Under the pieces are notes generated by a model. It searched no databases and had not been told where the DNA came from. It saw only the letters and a program-made list of their open reading frames with translations. From Bradyrhizobiaceae bacterium Ga0074131 (GTDB taxonomy: Bacteria > Pseudomonadota > Alphaproteobacteria > Rhizobiales > Xanthobacteraceae): a stretch of DNA of 64,000 nucleotides. The stretch lies in NCBI GenBank assembly GCA_001464035.1, contig LNEC01000014.1, forward strand, positions 1-64,000. The letters run 5' to 3'. The position numbers and the translations under genes are program-made. Shown here one piece after another: positions 7,298-17,851 of the stretch (position 1 is its first letter; every line of letters starts with the position of its first letter).

Positions 7298-9004
7298 GTG
7301 AAATCGTTGTCCCGCTGCTGCAAGCGTAAAACCATGCGCGACTGGGGCTGTCAGATTCTCGCGGGGGTTCTGCTGGCGACGGCACCCGCCACGGCCTCAC
7401 GCGCGGTCGCTCAGGTCTCGCCGGTCGACTTGCGCATTCTGGCCATCAACGATTTCCACGGCTACCTGGAGCCGCCACCGGGCGGAATCCGCATCGACAA
7501 TCCCGATGACAAGACCAGGAAAATCACCGTCGCGGCCGGCGGCTCCGAACACATGGCGACGGCGGTCAGGCAACTGCGCGATGGACACAAGAACACGATC
7601 TTCGTCGCCGCCGGCGACCTGATCGGCGCCAGCCCGTTCCTGTCGGCGATGTTCCACGACGAGCCCACCATCGAATCGCTTGATATGATGGGGCTGGCGG
7701 TTGCTGCCGTCGGCAATCACGAATTCGACGAGGGCAAGGACGAATTGCTGCGCATGCAAAACGGCGGTTGCCATCCGATCGACGGATGCCAGGGGCCGCA
7801 CCCGTTCCTCGGCGCCAGGTTTCGCTATCTGGCGGCCAGCACCTTCGAGAAGGGCACCGGCAAGACCCTGCTTCCCGCCTACGAGATCCGGGAGTTCGAC
7901 GGCATTGCCGTAGGCTTCGTCGGCCTGACCTTGAAGGGCACGCCCCGGCTGGTGTCGCCGACAGGCGTCGCCGGCCTGGAATTCAGGGACGAGGCCGACA
8001 CCGTGAACGCGCTGCTGCCTGAACTGAAGGCGCGCGGCGTCGAGGCCATCGTGGTGCTGATCCATGAAGGCGGGTTCCCGACCGGTGACTACAATGAATG
8101 CCCCGACATATCCGGACCCATCGTCGACATCGTCAGAAAATTCGATCGCGCGGTCGATGTGGTGGTCAGCGGCCATACCCACCGGCCGTATGTCTGCGAC
8201 ATCGACGGCAGGCTGGTCACCTCGGCCGACAAATACGGTACCGTGGTCACCGCGATCGACCTCAAGCTCGATCCCGTCACCCGCGACGTCATCAGCGCCA
8301 AGGCCGACAACGTCATCGTCCGCACCGACGCTTTTGCCCGCGACTCCAACCAAACCGCCCTGCTCGACTCCTACAATCGATTGGCCGCCCCGATCGCTGG
8401 CCGGCCGGCGGGGTCGATCACCGAAACGCTTTCGCGCATGCCCAACGACGCCGGCGAAAGCGTGCTCGGCGATATCATCGCCGACGCCCAGCTGGCCGCG
8501 ACCCGTCCCGCGGCCAACGGCGGCGCGGTGATCGCCTTCACCAATCCGGGCGGCGTGCGCAGCGATATCACCCGAAAGGACGAGGGCGCGGTGACCTATG
8601 CCGACGTGTTCGCGAGCCAGCCGTTCCGCAACCAGCTGGTGACGCTGACGCTGACGGGAAGGCAGATCAAGGACATGCTGGAGCAGCAGTGGCTCGACCC
8701 GAACCGGCCGCGCATCCTTCAGGTCTCAAACGGCTTCACCTACACCTGGGACGGCGCCAGGTCCGTCGGCGATCGCGTGGCCGCCGACAGCCTGATGCTG
8801 AACGGACAGCGCATCGATCCCGCGGCGGATTATCGCGTCACCGTCAACAATTTCCTCGCGGCCGGGGGTGACGGATTTACCGTCTTCACCAAGGGTATCG
8901 CGCCGCAGGTCGGCGTCTACGACGTCGACGCGCTGTACCAGTATTTCAGGGCCAACAGTCCGATCGCCCCGGCCACGGGCAATCGCATCGTGCGAATCAA
9001 CTGA
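7298..9004 (+). CDS. Periplasmic 5'-nucleotidase / 2',3'-cyclic phosphodiesterase family protein
   Basis: The protein has a signal peptide followed by a metallophosphoesterase domain (NDFHGYLEP, GDLIGASPF, GNHEFDEG, SGHTHRPYV) and a 5'-nucleotidase C-terminal domain (GGVRSDI; NNFLAAGGDGF, which stacks the base in the UshA family). It should dephosphorylate nucleotides in the periplasm for phosphate or nucleoside recovery. GTG at 7298 has an AGG at ribosome-binding distance; ATG at 7334 would leave a more typical signal peptide (MRDWGCQILAGVLLATAPA), so the start is uncertain by 12 codons. Confidence 0.9.
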   Translation: MKSLSRCCKRKTMRDWGCQILAGVLLATAPATASRAVAQVSPVDLRILAINDFHGYLEPPPGGIRIDNPDDKTRKITVAAGGSEHMATAVRQLRDGHKNTIFVAAGDLIGASPFLSAMFHDEPTIESLDMMGLAVAAVGNHEFDEGKDELLRMQNGGCHPIDGCQGPHPFLGARFRYLAASTFEKGTGKTLLPAYEIREFDGIAVGFVGLTLKGTPRLVSPTGVAGLEFRDEADTVNALLPELKARGVEAIVVLIHEGGFPTGDYNECPDISGPIVDIVRKFDRAVDVVVSGHTHRPYVCDIDGRLVTSADKYGTVVTAIDLKLDPVTRDVISAKADNVIVRTDAFARDSNQTALLDSYNRLAAPIAGRPAGSITETLSRMPNDAGESVLGDIIADAQLAATRPAANGGAVIAFTNPGGVRSDITRKDEGAVTYADVFASQPFRNQLVTLTLTGRQIKDMLEQQWLDPNRPRILQVSNGFTYTWDGARSVGDRVAADSLMLNGQRIDPAADYRVTVNNFLAAGGDGFTVFTKGIAPQVGVYDVDALYQYFRANSPIAPATGNRIVRIN

Positions 9005-9101
9005 AATGTCAGCGATATCCGCAGGCTCGGCTCTTTCCCCGGCTGCCCTGACCGCCTAGATTAGCTGCTCCTCGCAGAGCGCGTCCCGCGCCAGGTATTG
9101 C

Positions 9102-10031
9102 ATGACCACGCTGTTTCTCACGCACCCGGCCTGTCTCGACCACGCCACGCCGCCGGGACACCCGGAACGCGCCGACCGGCTGCGCGCAGTCGGCGAGGTG
9201 CTCGGCCTGGATCGCTTCAACGCGCTGGTGCGCGGCGAAGCGCCGGAGGGCAGCCTGGATTCGGTTACGCTCTGCCATGGCGAGCACTATGTCGGGGAAC
9301 TCCGGCATATCGCGCCGTCGAGCGGCCTGATCTATATCGACGGCGACACCTCGATGTCGCCGGGCACCTGGGAGGCGGTGATGCGCGGCGTTGGCGGCGC
9401 GGTCTCCGCCACCGATGCGGTGATGACGGGTACCCATGACAACGCGTTCGTCGCGGTGCGTCCGCCGGGCCATCACGCCGAGATCAACAAACCGATGGGC
9501 TTCTGCTTCTTCGACAACGCCGCCATCGCCGCGCGCCACGCCCAGCGCAAATACGGCATCGCTCGCGCCGCCGTGGTGGATTTCGACGTGCATCACGGCA
9601 ACGGCACCCAGGATATTTTCTGGGCCGATCCGACCGTGATGTATTGCTCGACGCACCAGATGCCGCTGTTTCCCGGCACCGGCGCCACCGGCGAGCGCGG
9701 CGAGCACGATAACATCGTCAACGCGCCGCTCGCCTCGGAAGACGGCAGCGCCAAATTCCGCGCCGCGTTCGAACGCGCGATCCTGCCGCAGCTGCGCAAG
9801 TTCGCGCCCGAGCTGATCATCGTCTCGGCCGGTTTCGACGCGCATTTCCGGGATCCGCTGGCGTCGCTCAACGTTCAGGCGGAGGATTTCGGCTGGGTGA
9901 CGCGCCAGCTGATGGACGTCGCCGACGCCACCGCCGGCGGCCGCATCGTCTCGGTGCTCGAGGGCGGCTATGACCTGCAGGGCCTGAAAGAGTCGGTCGC
10001 GGCCCACGTCACTGCATTGATGGGGGCGTGA
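9102..10031 (+). CDS. Histone deacetylase-like zinc amidohydrolase
   Basis: A 309-residue class II-type HDAC family protein with the hallmarks RPPGHHAE (catalytic histidine pair), [11 protein letters not shown] (zinc Asp and His), [11 protein letters not shown] (second zinc Asp) and EGGYDL. Bacterial members remove acetyl or other acyl groups from polyamines or protein lysines; the substrate here is not evident. It ends 75 bases before xseB and probably shares transcription with it. Confidence 0.92.
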   Translation: MTTLFLTHPACLDHATPPGHPERADRLRAVGEVLGLDRFNALVRGEAPEGSLDSVTLCHGEHYVGELRHIAPSSGLIYIDGDTSMSPGTWEAVMRGVGGAVSATDAVMTGTHDNAFVAVRPPGHHAEINKPMGFCFFDNAAIAARHAQRKYGIARAAVVDFDVHHGNGTQDIFWADPTVMYCSTHQMPLFPGTGATGERGEHDNIVNAPLASEDGSAKFRAAFERAILPQLRKFAPELIIVSAGFDAHFRDPLASLNVQAEDFGWVTRQLMDVADATAGGRIVSVLEGGYDLQGLKESVAAHVTALMGA

Positions 10032-10106
10032 ATTCCAGCCACAATGCGCCCGTATATAGATGCATCTGAATCTGCGCGTCGCCACCGGCGCACCCGGGAA
10101 AGCAAT

Positions 10107-10382
10107 ATGGCCGAAAACACCCAAGGAACCGTCCAAGAAAACACCCGAGTGGACGTCAAGAAGCTGAGCTTCGAACGCGCGATCGAGGAGCTTGAATCCA
10201 TCGTCAAGCGGCTCGAGGACGGCAAGGTGCCGCTGGAGGAATCGGTGGCCATCTACGAGCGGGGCGAGGCCCTGAAACGGCGCTGCGAGGAGCTGCTGCG
10301 GCAGGCCGAAGCGCGCGTCGACAAGATCACCACCGACGCCAGCGGCCAGGTCACCGGCACCGAGCCGCTTGACGTGCAGTGA
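10107..10382 (+). CDS. xseB: Exodeoxyribonuclease VII small subunit
   Basis: This 91-residue acidic helical protein contains the XseB signature [20 protein letters not shown] followed by [15 protein letters not shown]. With the large subunit XseA (not in this window) it degrades single-stranded DNA in the cytoplasm. The ATG at 10107 was chosen because it gives the usual family N-terminus; the frame is open 21 codons further upstream but that segment is basic and unlike the family. Confidence 0.93.
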   Translation: MAENTQGTVQENTRVDVKKLSFERAIEELESIVKRLEDGKVPLEESVAIYERGEALKRRCEELLRQAEARVDKITTDASGQVTGTEPLDVQ

Positions 10383-10538
10383 CGGCCACCCGCCGCGGCG
10401 TCCTGACGTCGCTCCCCGGCAACAGGTCAGAACATTAGGCGAATTCGCCGGCAAGCGACTGCAGCGGGAGCCGAATTAGCTCTTGGCGCGTTGAGCGGCC
10501 TGATATAGTCCCGCCATCAGTCCGAGGATCATCGCTCA

Positions 10539-11837
10539 GTGCGCGTTCAGCACCGCCACATCATCTATGTGCAGGGATACGATCCGCGCGGGCTCGCGCA
10601 GTATTACCGCATGTTCAGAACCGAGCTGCGCAAGTTCGCCCGGCTCTATCAGCTCAACGCCACCATCGGCCGCCCGCAGACCTCGCCTGACGGCGAGACC
10701 GCGTCGTGGTCGATCGAGACCAGGGCCGGCGACTGGCAGACCCGTACCAGCTACGACTTCCTGCGGTTCGAGGACCTGATCCAGCGCGACCTTGCCGCGC
10801 CGATCTGGAGCACGGTTTTTCACGCGGTATGGATCTACTGGCGCCTGGTGTTCCGCGGCACGATCGCACGGTTCTTTCGGGCGCACTGGCGGTTCGCGAC
10901 CTTCATCACCTACCCGCATTTCCTGCTGCTTCTGGAGGCGCTGGGGTCATTCGGCGTCGCCTACGGCTTCGCCAAAGCGCTGCACGCCCTCGGCATTCCC
11001 GACCTGTTCGGCGTGGCTGCCGCAGCGGCGCTGTTCGTCGCCATCCTCGGTTCGCTGCTCAAATACACGGAAAGCGCCACCTATCTACTCTATCTGTTGT
11101 CCGACACGATCTGGACCTGGGAATTCTCGCACCGTCAGCGGCCGGAGTGGGACGCACGGATCGACCGCTTCGCGCAGCACCTCGTCAACGTCGCGCGCTC
11201 CAGCGATGCCGAGGAAATCGTGGTGGTCGGCCATAGTTCGGGATCGTTTCTGGGGACGGAAATTCTGGCGCGCGCGCTCACGCTCGATCCCGGCCTCGGA
11301 CGGCACGGCCCGCGCATTGTCCTTCTGACCATCGGCGGCAATTTCCCGATCGTCGGTTTTCACGCGGTGTCGCAGAATTTCCGCGATCATCTTCGCTTGC
11401 TGGCGGTTGAGCCTTCGATCGACTGGATCGACTGTCAGTCGCGCAAGGATGTGATGAACTTCTATCCATTTGATCCGATTGCCGGCCACGGCATCGACGT
11501 CGGCGCCAACAGGCGCAATCCCACTATCGTACCGGTCAGGTTCCGCGAGATCATCAAGCCGGAGCATTACAAGCTGTTCCGCTGGCAGTTCTTTCGGGTT
11601 CATTTCCAGTTCGTCATGGCCAATGAGCTGCCTCACGCCTACGACTTCTTCATGATCGTATGTGGACCGGTCCCGCTGAGCGACCGAACGGCTCGTCCCG
11701 AGGCCGCGCTGGCGATCGCGACCGGCGACGCCACCGCCCGGGAATGGGCTTGGAAAAGGCTCGAAACCGCCGGCGCCGGCCGAGCCGATGCCGCCGATTT
11801 ACGCGCAATGGAACCTTCTGCGCGGCGGAGCGGTTAG
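10539..11837 (+). CDS. Membrane-associated alpha/beta-hydrolase-like protein, function unknown
   Basis: A 432-residue protein starting with GTG. The N-terminal 90 residues are soluble and begin HIIYVQGYDPRG, like the first strand and oxyanion region of an alpha/beta hydrolase. Residues about 90-175 hold two or three hydrophobic helices. The second soluble half has a nucleophile elbow GHSSG (S233), preceded by a strand EEIVVVGH; candidate acid and histidine residues lie further on but are not certain. It lies between xseB and dxs, a conserved housekeeping neighbourhood. A lipase or acyltransferase role is possible, but I would not name one. Confidence 0.75.
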   Translation: MRVQHRHIIYVQGYDPRGLAQYYRMFRTELRKFARLYQLNATIGRPQTSPDGETASWSIETRAGDWQTRTSYDFLRFEDLIQRDLAAPIWSTVFHAVWIYWRLVFRGTIARFFRAHWRFATFITYPHFLLLLEALGSFGVAYGFAKALHALGIPDLFGVAAAAALFVAILGSLLKYTESATYLLYLLSDTIWTWEFSHRQRPEWDARIDRFAQHLVNVARSSDAEEIVVVGHSSGSFLGTEILARALTLDPGLGRHGPRIVLLTIGGNFPIVGFHAVSQNFRDHLRLLAVEPSIDWIDCQSRKDVMNFYPFDPIAGHGIDVGANRRNPTIVPVRFREIIKPEHYKLFRWQFFRVHFQFVMANELPHAYDFFMIVCGPVPLSDRTARPEAALAIATGDATAREWAWKRLETAGAGRADAADLRAMEPSARRSG

Positions 11838-12185
11838 AATTCGGCGTGTTCCTGCCCTGACCCGGCCGTGGCCCGGGCGCCAGCGGGTTGGCTTTGGGCG
11901 CGGCTTTAGTGTAAAGCTTGCGGGGCTATGGGCTGTTGAAGGCGCCCTCCTCTGCAATTTTTGGCAACGGTAAGCGCTTCAAATAGCTGATAAAATTGTC
12001 TGAGAAGGGCGAAGCCGCCAAAGGTGATGCATATCACATTGACCGACCCGGAGCGCGACTAGGATCACTCATCAGGCTTCGGCCTGCTCAGGTGGCCTCC
12101 GGCGCCCGGGTTTTCGCTGCGCCAATGTTGCGCAACCCATCTCACGTCGGGCGGTTTGTCCCGACCTGCAAATTGGAATATCGCT
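11838..12185. other. dxs upstream region
   Basis: A gap of 348 bases before dxs, without a credible gene. It contains the Crp/Fnr-type palindrome listed separately at 12023-12038. The stretch from 11838 to 11990 is GC-rich and featureless to my eye. Confidence 0.45.
12023..12038. promoter_or_regulatory. Candidate Crp/Fnr-family binding site
   Basis: The sequence GGTGATGCATATCACA closely fits the Crp-type consensus TGTGA-N6-TCACA, with nine of ten consensus positions matching. It sits about 150 bp upstream of the dxs start, so it could influence dxs transcription if a promoter lies between. Which regulator would bind is unknown, and chance occurrence cannot be excluded. Confidence 0.4.
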
Positions 12186-14111
12186 GTGACCACATTTAGT
12201 AAAACGCCGCTTCTCGACACGATCCGCACCCCGGACGACCTGCGCCGGCTCAAGGTGGAGCAGGTGCGGCAGGTCGCCGACGAACTGCGCCAGGAAACCA
12301 TCGATGCCGTCTCCGTCACCGGCGGCCATTTCGGCGCAGGCCTCGGCGTGGTTGAGCTGACCACGGCGATCCATTACATCTTCGATACCCCGCGTGACCG
12401 GCTGATCTGGGACGTCGGCCATCAGGCCTATCCGCACAAGATCCTGACCGGCCGCCGCGACCGCATCCGCACCCTGCGCACCGGCGGCGGGCTGAGTGGT
12501 TTCACCAAGCGAACCGAAAGCGACTACGATCCGTTCGGCGCCGCCCACTCCTCGACCTCGATCTCGGCGGCGCTCGGCATGGCGGTGGCGCGCGACCTGT
12601 CCGGCGGCAAGAACAACGTCATCGCCGTGATCGGCGACGGCGCGATGTCCGCGGGCATGGCCTATGAAGCCATGAACAATGCCGGCGCGATGAATTCCCG
12701 GCTGATCGTCATTCTCAACGACAACGACATGTCGATCGCGCCGCCGGTCGGCGCGATGTCGGCCTATCTGTCCAGGCTTTATTCCGGCAAGACCTACCGA
12801 ACGCTGCGCGAGGCTGCCAAGCAGCTCGGCACGCATCTGCCGAAGATCATCGCCAACCGCGCCAGTCGCGTCGAGGAATATTCCCGTGGCTTCATGATGG
12901 ACGGCGGCACGCTGTTCGAGGAGCTCGGCTTCTACTATGTCGGCCCGATCGACGGCCACAATCTCGACCATCTGCTGCCCGTGCTCAAGAACGTCCGCGA
13001 CATGGAGACCGGCCCGATCCTGGTCCATGTCGTGACCCAGAAGGGCAAGGGCTACGGCCCGGCGGAAGCCTCCGCCGACAAATATCATGCGGTGGTGAAG
13101 TTCGACGTCGCCACCGGTGCGCAGGCCAAGGCCAAGCCGAACGCGCCGGCCTATCAGAACGTGTTCGGCCAGAGCCTCGTCAAGGAAGCGCAGAAGGACG
13201 ACAAGATCGTCGGCATCACCGCGGCGATGCCGTCGGGCACCGGGATCGACATCTTCGCCAAGGCGTTCCCGGAGCGCACCTTCGACGTCGGCATCGCCGA
13301 GCAGCACGCCGTGACCTTCGCCGCCGGCCTTGCGACCGAAGGCTACAAGCCGTTCTGCGCGATCTATTCGACCTTCCTGCAGCGCGGCTATGACCAGATC
13401 GTTCATGACGTGGCGATCCAGAGCCTGCCGGTCCGCTTTGCGATCGACCGTGCCGGCCTGGTCGGCGCCGACGGCGCCACCCACGCCGGATCGTTCGACA
13501 ACGCCTATCTCGGCTGCCTGCCCAATTTCGTCATCATGGCGGCTTCCGATGAAGCCGAACTGGTGCACATGGTGGCGACCCAGGTCGCGATCAACGACCG
13601 TCCGAGCGCGGTGCGTTATCCGCGCGGCGAAGGCCGCGGCGTCGAGATGCCGGAATTCGGCATTCCCCTGGAGATCGGCAAGGGCCGCATCGTACGCGAA
13701 GGCAGCAAAATCGCGCTGCTGTCGTTCGGCACCCGCCTTGCCGAATGCGAAAAGGCCGCCGACGAACTCGCGGCCCACGGCCTGTCGACCACGATCGCCG
13801 ATGCGCGCTTCATGAAACCGCTCGATGTCGAGATGATCCTGAAACTGGCGCGCGAGCACGAAGTCCTGCTCACCATCGAGGAAGGCTCGATCGGCGGCTT
13901 CGGCTCCCACGTCATGCAGACGCTGGCGGAGCACGGCATGCTTGACGGCGGCTTGCGGATGCGGGCGATGGTGCTGCCCGATGAGTTCCTCGACCACGAT
14001 TCGCCGGCCGCGATGTACGGCCGCGCCGGTCTCGACGCCAAGGGCATCGTCGCCAAGACGTTCGAAGCGCTCGGCAAGGATTTCAAGACCGAGACCGTGA
14101 AGCTGGCCTGA
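12186..14111 (+). CDS. dxs: 1-deoxy-D-xylulose-5-phosphate synthase
   Basis: This 641-residue enzyme condenses pyruvate and glyceraldehyde 3-phosphate, the first step of the MEP isoprenoid pathway (carotenoids, quinones, hopanoids). Thiamine-diphosphate motifs are clear: [16 protein letters not shown] near the N-terminus, [18 protein letters not shown] for the Mg/TPP site, and the transketolase-type central domain ([18 protein letters not shown]) with the catalytic glutamate. The GTG at 12186 gives the family N-terminus [20 protein letters not shown]; an upstream ATG ten codons earlier is less likely. Confidence 0.97.
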   Translation: MTTFSKTPLLDTIRTPDDLRRLKVEQVRQVADELRQETIDAVSVTGGHFGAGLGVVELTTAIHYIFDTPRDRLIWDVGHQAYPHKILTGRRDRIRTLRTGGGLSGFTKRTESDYDPFGAAHSSTSISAALGMAVARDLSGGKNNVIAVIGDGAMSAGMAYEAMNNAGAMNSRLIVILNDNDMSIAPPVGAMSAYLSRLYSGKTYRTLREAAKQLGTHLPKIIANRASRVEEYSRGFMMDGGTLFEELGFYYVGPIDGHNLDHLLPVLKNVRDMETGPILVHVVTQKGKGYGPAEASADKYHAVVKFDVATGAQAKAKPNAPAYQNVFGQSLVKEAQKDDKIVGITAAMPSGTGIDIFAKAFPERTFDVGIAEQHAVTFAAGLATEGYKPFCAIYSTFLQRGYDQIVHDVAIQSLPVRFAIDRAGLVGADGATHAGSFDNAYLGCLPNFVIMAASDEAELVHMVATQVAINDRPSAVRYPRGEGRGVEMPEFGIPLEIGKGRIVREGSKIALLSFGTRLAECEKAADELAAHGLSTTIADARFMKPLDVEMILKLAREHEVLLTIEEGSIGGFGSHVMQTLAEHGMLDGGLRMRAMVLPDEFLDHDSPAAMYGRAGLDAKGIVAKTFEALGKDFKTETVKLA

Positions 14112-14149
14112 GGTCCTGATATCGCGAGCGGCTGGGTTGCCGGTGGTCC

Positions 14150-14722
14150 ATGAAAATCTATCTGGCCGGCCCCGACGTGTTCCTGCCGGATGCCGCCGGG
14201 ATCGGCCGGCGCAAGGCCGAAATTTGCGCGCGGCACGGCCTGATCGGGCTTTATCCGCTCGATAACGCCATCGGTCTGTCCGCCCGTGATGCCTCGCTGG
14301 ACATCTTCAGGGGCAATGAGGCCATGATGATCGAGGCCGACGCCATCATCGCCGATCTCACGCCGTTTCGCGGACCGGGCGCGGATGCCGGCACCGTCTA
14401 CGAACTCGGCTTCATGGCGGGACGCGGAAAGTTCTGCCTGGGCTATTGCAACGATCCCATGCTTTACGCCGAACGCGTGCGCAAATTCACCACAGTGAAA
14501 AAGCAAAGTGGCCGCCTGGCCGACGCGGACGGCCTGGCCATCGAGGATTTCGGGTTGAGCGACAATCTGATGATCATTCATGCGCTCGACCTGCACGGCT
14601 GCGCGCTGCTCACGCCTGGGCAGGCGCCCGCGGATCCCTGGCATGACCTGACCACATTTGAAGCCTGTGCGCGCCTGGCTGCCGAACGGCTCGGCTGCGC
14701 ATCAGCGCGGGCATCGAGTTGA
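14150..14722 (+). CDS. Nucleoside 2-deoxyribosyltransferase family protein
   Basis: A 190-residue protein that starts MKIYLAGPDVF and carries DLTPFRGPGADAGTVYELGF, the family segment holding the catalytic glutamate (in YELGF) and the conserved Asp of the substrate pocket. Such enzymes move or remove deoxyribose from nucleosides or hydrolyse nucleotide N-glycosidic bonds. It starts 38 bases after dxs and its end overlaps tlyA by four bases, so the genes are probably co-transcribed. Confidence 0.87.
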   Translation: MKIYLAGPDVFLPDAAGIGRRKAEICARHGLIGLYPLDNAIGLSARDASLDIFRGNEAMMIEADAIIADLTPFRGPGADAGTVYELGFMAGRGKFCLGYCNDPMLYAERVRKFTTVKKQSGRLADADGLAIEDFGLSDNLMIIHALDLHGCALLTPGQAPADPWHDLTTFEACARLAAERLGCASARASS

Positions 14723-15474
14723 CCTTGGCCAAGCGGAGCATGCCCTCTGTCCGCAAGCGCGCCGACATGCTGCTGGTTGAGCGCGGCCTGTTCGAAAGCC
14801 GGGCACGGGCGCAGGCCGCGATCGAAGCCGGCCTCGTCACCGCCGACGACAAGCAGGTGCTCAAGCCGTCGGAAGGTATTGCGGCAGATGCCGTGATCCA
14901 GGCGCAACCCGCACACCCCTTTGTCTCGCGCGGCGGCGTCAAGCTGGCCGGGGCCCTGGAGCAGTATCCGATCGAAATCGACGATCACGTCTGCCTCGAC
15001 GTCGGCGCATCGACCGGCGGTTTCACCGAGGTACTGCTCGCGGGTGGCGCCAGCATGGTGTTTGCGGTCGACGTCGGCCGCGATCAGCTGCACCCCTCGC
15101 TGCGTGGCCACCCCAGGATCGTTTCGATGGAAGAGACCGACATCCGCGCACTGGAAGGCAGGCGCCTGCCCGCGCGGCCGGACGTCGTGGTCATCGACGT
15201 CAGCTTCATCTCGTTGAAGGCCGTGCTGCCGGTGGCGCTGTCGCTGGCGGCGGCGCCGATGCATCTGCTGGCGCTGATAAAGCCGCAGTTCGAGGCGCCG
15301 CGAAGGCATTCCAAGCGCGGCATCATCCGCAACGCCATGGTGCATCAGGAAGTCTGCGACGACATCACGGCGTTCGCCGCCTCGCTCGGCTGCACCGGCA
15401 TCCAGGTGTTTCCGTCATCGATAACCGGCGGTGACGGCAACATCGAATTCTTCATCGGCGCGCGGCGTGGTTGA
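14719..15474 (+). CDS. tlyA: TlyA-family rRNA methyltransferase / hemolysin-like protein
   Basis: An S4 RNA-binding domain ([20 protein letters not shown], residues 14-70) is followed by an FtsJ-type SAM methyltransferase domain ([16 protein letters not shown], then [13 protein letters not shown] and the VIDVSFISL motif). TlyA 2'-O-methylates cytidines of 16S and 23S rRNA. The TTG start overlaps the preceding stop codon region; ATG at 14740 is an alternative start. The 3' end overlaps the next methyltransferase gene by eight bases, pointing to a translationally coupled RNA-modification pair. Confidence 0.92.
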   Translation: MTLAKRSMPSVRKRADMLLVERGLFESRARAQAAIEAGLVTADDKQVLKPSEGIAADAVIQAQPAHPFVSRGGVKLAGALEQYPIEIDDHVCLDVGASTGGFTEVLLAGGASMVFAVDVGRDQLHPSLRGHPRIVSMEETDIRALEGRRLPARPDVVVIDVSFISLKAVLPVALSLAAAPMHLLALIKPQFEAPRRHSKRGIIRNAMVHQEVCDDITAFAASLGCTGIQVFPSSITGGDGNIEFFIGARRG

Positions 15475-16705
15475 ACGCCTCGCCATCGATCACCTCGGTC
15501 ATCACGGCGACGGCGTCGCCGTCGCCGTCGGACAAAACGTCTATGTTCCGTATGCACTGCCGGGCGAGACCGTCGAGGTGGCGCCGGTGCCGGGTCACCC
15601 CGACCGCCGGCGCCTGCTGCGGGTCGAGGCGGCAAGCCCGCACCGGATCACGCCGTTCTGCCCGCATTTCGGCATCTGCGGGGGCTGCGCGATCCAGCAC
15701 TGGGACATCGAACACTACCGCGCCTGGAAACGCGACATCGTGGTCGAGACGCTCGCGCGGGCTGGAATCGATTGCGACGTCGCTGGGCTGATTGATGCGC
15801 ATGGCCTGGGGCGACGGCGGATCACGCTGCACGCGCGGATGGGCACCCATGAGGTGCTCAAGGTCGGCTTCAACGCGGCAGGCACGCATGACATCATCCC
15901 GGTCGACCGCTGCCCGATCCTCGATCCCGGCCTGAGCGGCGCGCTCGATGCGGCCTGGGCGCTGGCCGAGCCCTTGATCGCGGTCGGAAAACCGCTCGAC
16001 CTCCAGATCACGGCCACCGAGGTCGGCCTCGACGTCGACGTGCGCGGATCCGGGCCGTTGCCGTCGGCCATGATCGCAACGCTGTCGCACCTTGCCGAAC
16101 AGCATCGGCTGGCGCGGCTGACGCGCCATGGCGAACTGGTGCTGATGCGGACGCCGCCGACCATCGCAATCGGCACGTCGCAGGTGACCTTGCCGCCGGG
16201 TTCGTTCCTGCAGGCTACCGTTGCCGGCGAGGAAGCGCTGGCGGCGCTGGTTTCGGAACATTGCAAACGCTCAAAACACATCGCCGACCTGTTCTGCGGG
16301 GTCGGGCCGTTCGCGCTGCGGTTGGCGGCGAAGTCGCGGGTTTCGGCCTTCGACAGCGACACCGGCGCGGTCACGGCTCTGCAGAAGGCGGCGACCTCGA
16401 CATCAGGGCTGAAGCCGGTCAAGGCCGAGGCGCGCGACCTGTTCCGGCGTCCGCTGGTGCCGCAGGAATTGCGCGACTACGACACCGTCGTGTTCGATCC
16501 ACCGCGGCAGGGCGCCGAGGCGCAGGTCCGGCAGCTGGCCGCCAGCAAGATTCCTGTCGTGGTCGCGGTGTCATGCAACGTCGCGACCTTCGCACGCGAC
16601 GCCCGGGTTCTGATCGACGTGGGCTTCCGGATCGAGGGCGTGACGCCGGTCGACCAGTTTCGCCACACCCCGCATGTCGAGCTGGTGGCGCGGTTCAGGC
16701 GCTGA
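15467..16705 (+). CDS. RumA/RlmD-type RNA (uracil-5-) methyltransferase with 4Fe-4S cluster
   Basis: The 412-residue protein begins with a TRAM-like RNA-binding domain, then an iron-sulfur motif [10 protein letters not shown] (CX5CX2C) with the likely fourth ligand in RCPIL. The SAM fold follows ([16 protein letters not shown]), with FDPPRQGAE and the catalytic cysteine in [11 protein letters not shown]. This is the RNA m5U methyltransferase family. Whether the target is 23S rRNA U747, U1939 or tRNA cannot be told from sequence. The GTG start at 15467 lies inside the end of tlyA. Confidence 0.9.
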   Translation: MVERLAIDHLGHHGDGVAVAVGQNVYVPYALPGETVEVAPVPGHPDRRRLLRVEAASPHRITPFCPHFGICGGCAIQHWDIEHYRAWKRDIVVETLARAGIDCDVAGLIDAHGLGRRRITLHARMGTHEVLKVGFNAAGTHDIIPVDRCPILDPGLSGALDAAWALAEPLIAVGKPLDLQITATEVGLDVDVRGSGPLPSAMIATLSHLAEQHRLARLTRHGELVLMRTPPTIAIGTSQVTLPPGSFLQATVAGEEALAALVSEHCKRSKHIADLFCGVGPFALRLAAKSRVSAFDSDTGAVTALQKAATSTSGLKPVKAEARDLFRRPLVPQELRDYDTVVFDPPRQGAEAQVRQLAASKIPVVVAVSCNVATFARDARVLIDVGFRIEGVTPVDQFRHTPHVELVARFRR

Positions 16706-16708
16706 GGC

Positions 16709-17560
16709 TCACCGTCCCCACCTCTCGTGCCAGATCTTCTCGCCGATCATGCAGTTCACCCGCGGCTCCTTCGAAGCCACCGGGACGATACGCCGCTCGG
16801 GCGTTCGCCCGGCGATCTCGAGCACGAGCTTGGTGCGGATCGCCTCCTTGAACTTCTCGCGTTCCTTGATCGTCACCACGAAGGAGCCCGGGCCGCCGAT
16901 CACGCAGTCCTCGTAGTAGAAATCGAGGTTGCCGATGTCCATGGTCGAGTAGGACGGCTCCTTCATCATGATCGGCAGGCCGTTGATGACGACCCCCTTC
17001 TCCACCGCGGCATCCCGTGCAACCGTGACCGGCGAGCCGTTGTTGTTGGGGCCATCGCCGGAAATATCGATCACCCGCCTGATCCCGCGGTGCGGGTTCT
17101 CGTCGAACAACGGCATCGCGAAATTGATCGCACCCGAAATCGAGGTGCGCGACGCCCGGCGGATCGGCGTTTTCATGATCTCGATGGCGACCGCGTCGGC
17201 GGTTTCCGGACCGTCGATCACTCGCCAGGGAATGATGACCTTCTGGTCGCTCGATGCCGCCCATTCGAAATAGGTCACCGAAATCTTGCCGTTCGGGCCG
17301 CTCTTCAGCGCCTGCAGAAATTCCTTGGAAACGATGGCCTGCGCGTAACCCTCGCGCTGTATCGCAAGCTCGTCCATGTCCATCGAATAGGAGACATCGA
17401 CCGCGAGCACCAGTTCGACATCGACGGAGGCGTGGGCCTCCTTGCCGGCCAGCTGATGGCCGAGCTGGTTGCTGGGGCTCGGCGCCGCGATACCCGCGAC
17501 ATCGCCTCCCGCCATGGCGCCTGCGACAAGCACCGCCCCGATCGAGACACACCAGCGCAT
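16709..17560 (-). CDS. Secreted DUF1194 (von Willebrand A-like) protein
   Basis: A 283-residue exported protein: signal peptide MRWCVSIGAVLVAGAMAGGD, then a VWA-like fold with a MIDAS-like DVSYSM motif and further conserved segments TSISGAINFA and RVIDISGDGPNN. This matches the DUF1194 family, periplasmic proteins of unknown role common in Rhizobiales. ATG at 17560 was preferred because GGAGGG lies eight bases upstream and a clean signal peptide follows. It faces the methyltransferase gene with only three bases between stops. Confidence 0.87.
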   Translation of the reverse strand: MRWCVSIGAVLVAGAMAGGDVAGIAAPSPSNQLGHQLAGKEAHASVDVELVLAVDVSYSMDMDELAIQREGYAQAIVSKEFLQALKSGPNGKISVTYFEWAASSDQKVIIPWRVIDGPETADAVAIEIMKTPIRRASRTSISGAINFAMPLFDENPHRGIRRVIDISGDGPNNNGSPVTVARDAAVEKGVVINGLPIMMKEPSYSTMDIGNLDFYYEDCVIGGPGSFVVTIKEREKFKEAIRTKLVLEIAGRTPERRIVPVASKEPRVNCMIGEKIWHERWGR

Positions 17561-17851
17561 CAGCGGCCCTCCCGTCGTCTGCGAAGATGGTGACACGCAA
17601 ATCGCGCCGCGAGAAGCAGGAACATGGGTTGTCCCTACACTTTCAGGTCAGACGGATGATTGCCTTATTTGCGGCACCGCCGTTGCCCCACCGAGATTGG
17701 CCATGCGATACAGCGCCTGCGGACGGGATGATCTCATGGCTCGATCGCGGGCGGCGCCATGACGCTCGAAACAGCCCGGTTCCGCGACGACCCGGAAGAT
17801 TGTAATCTGGTCCGGGCAACGAAACCTGACAGGCCGGAGGTGCCAGCCGGA

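Noticed and set aside
12072..13997. A 641-codon open frame on the minus strand opposite dxs
   Set aside because: Same reason: antisense to a clearly recognised essential gene, no motifs, repetitive Arg/Asp/Ala composition.
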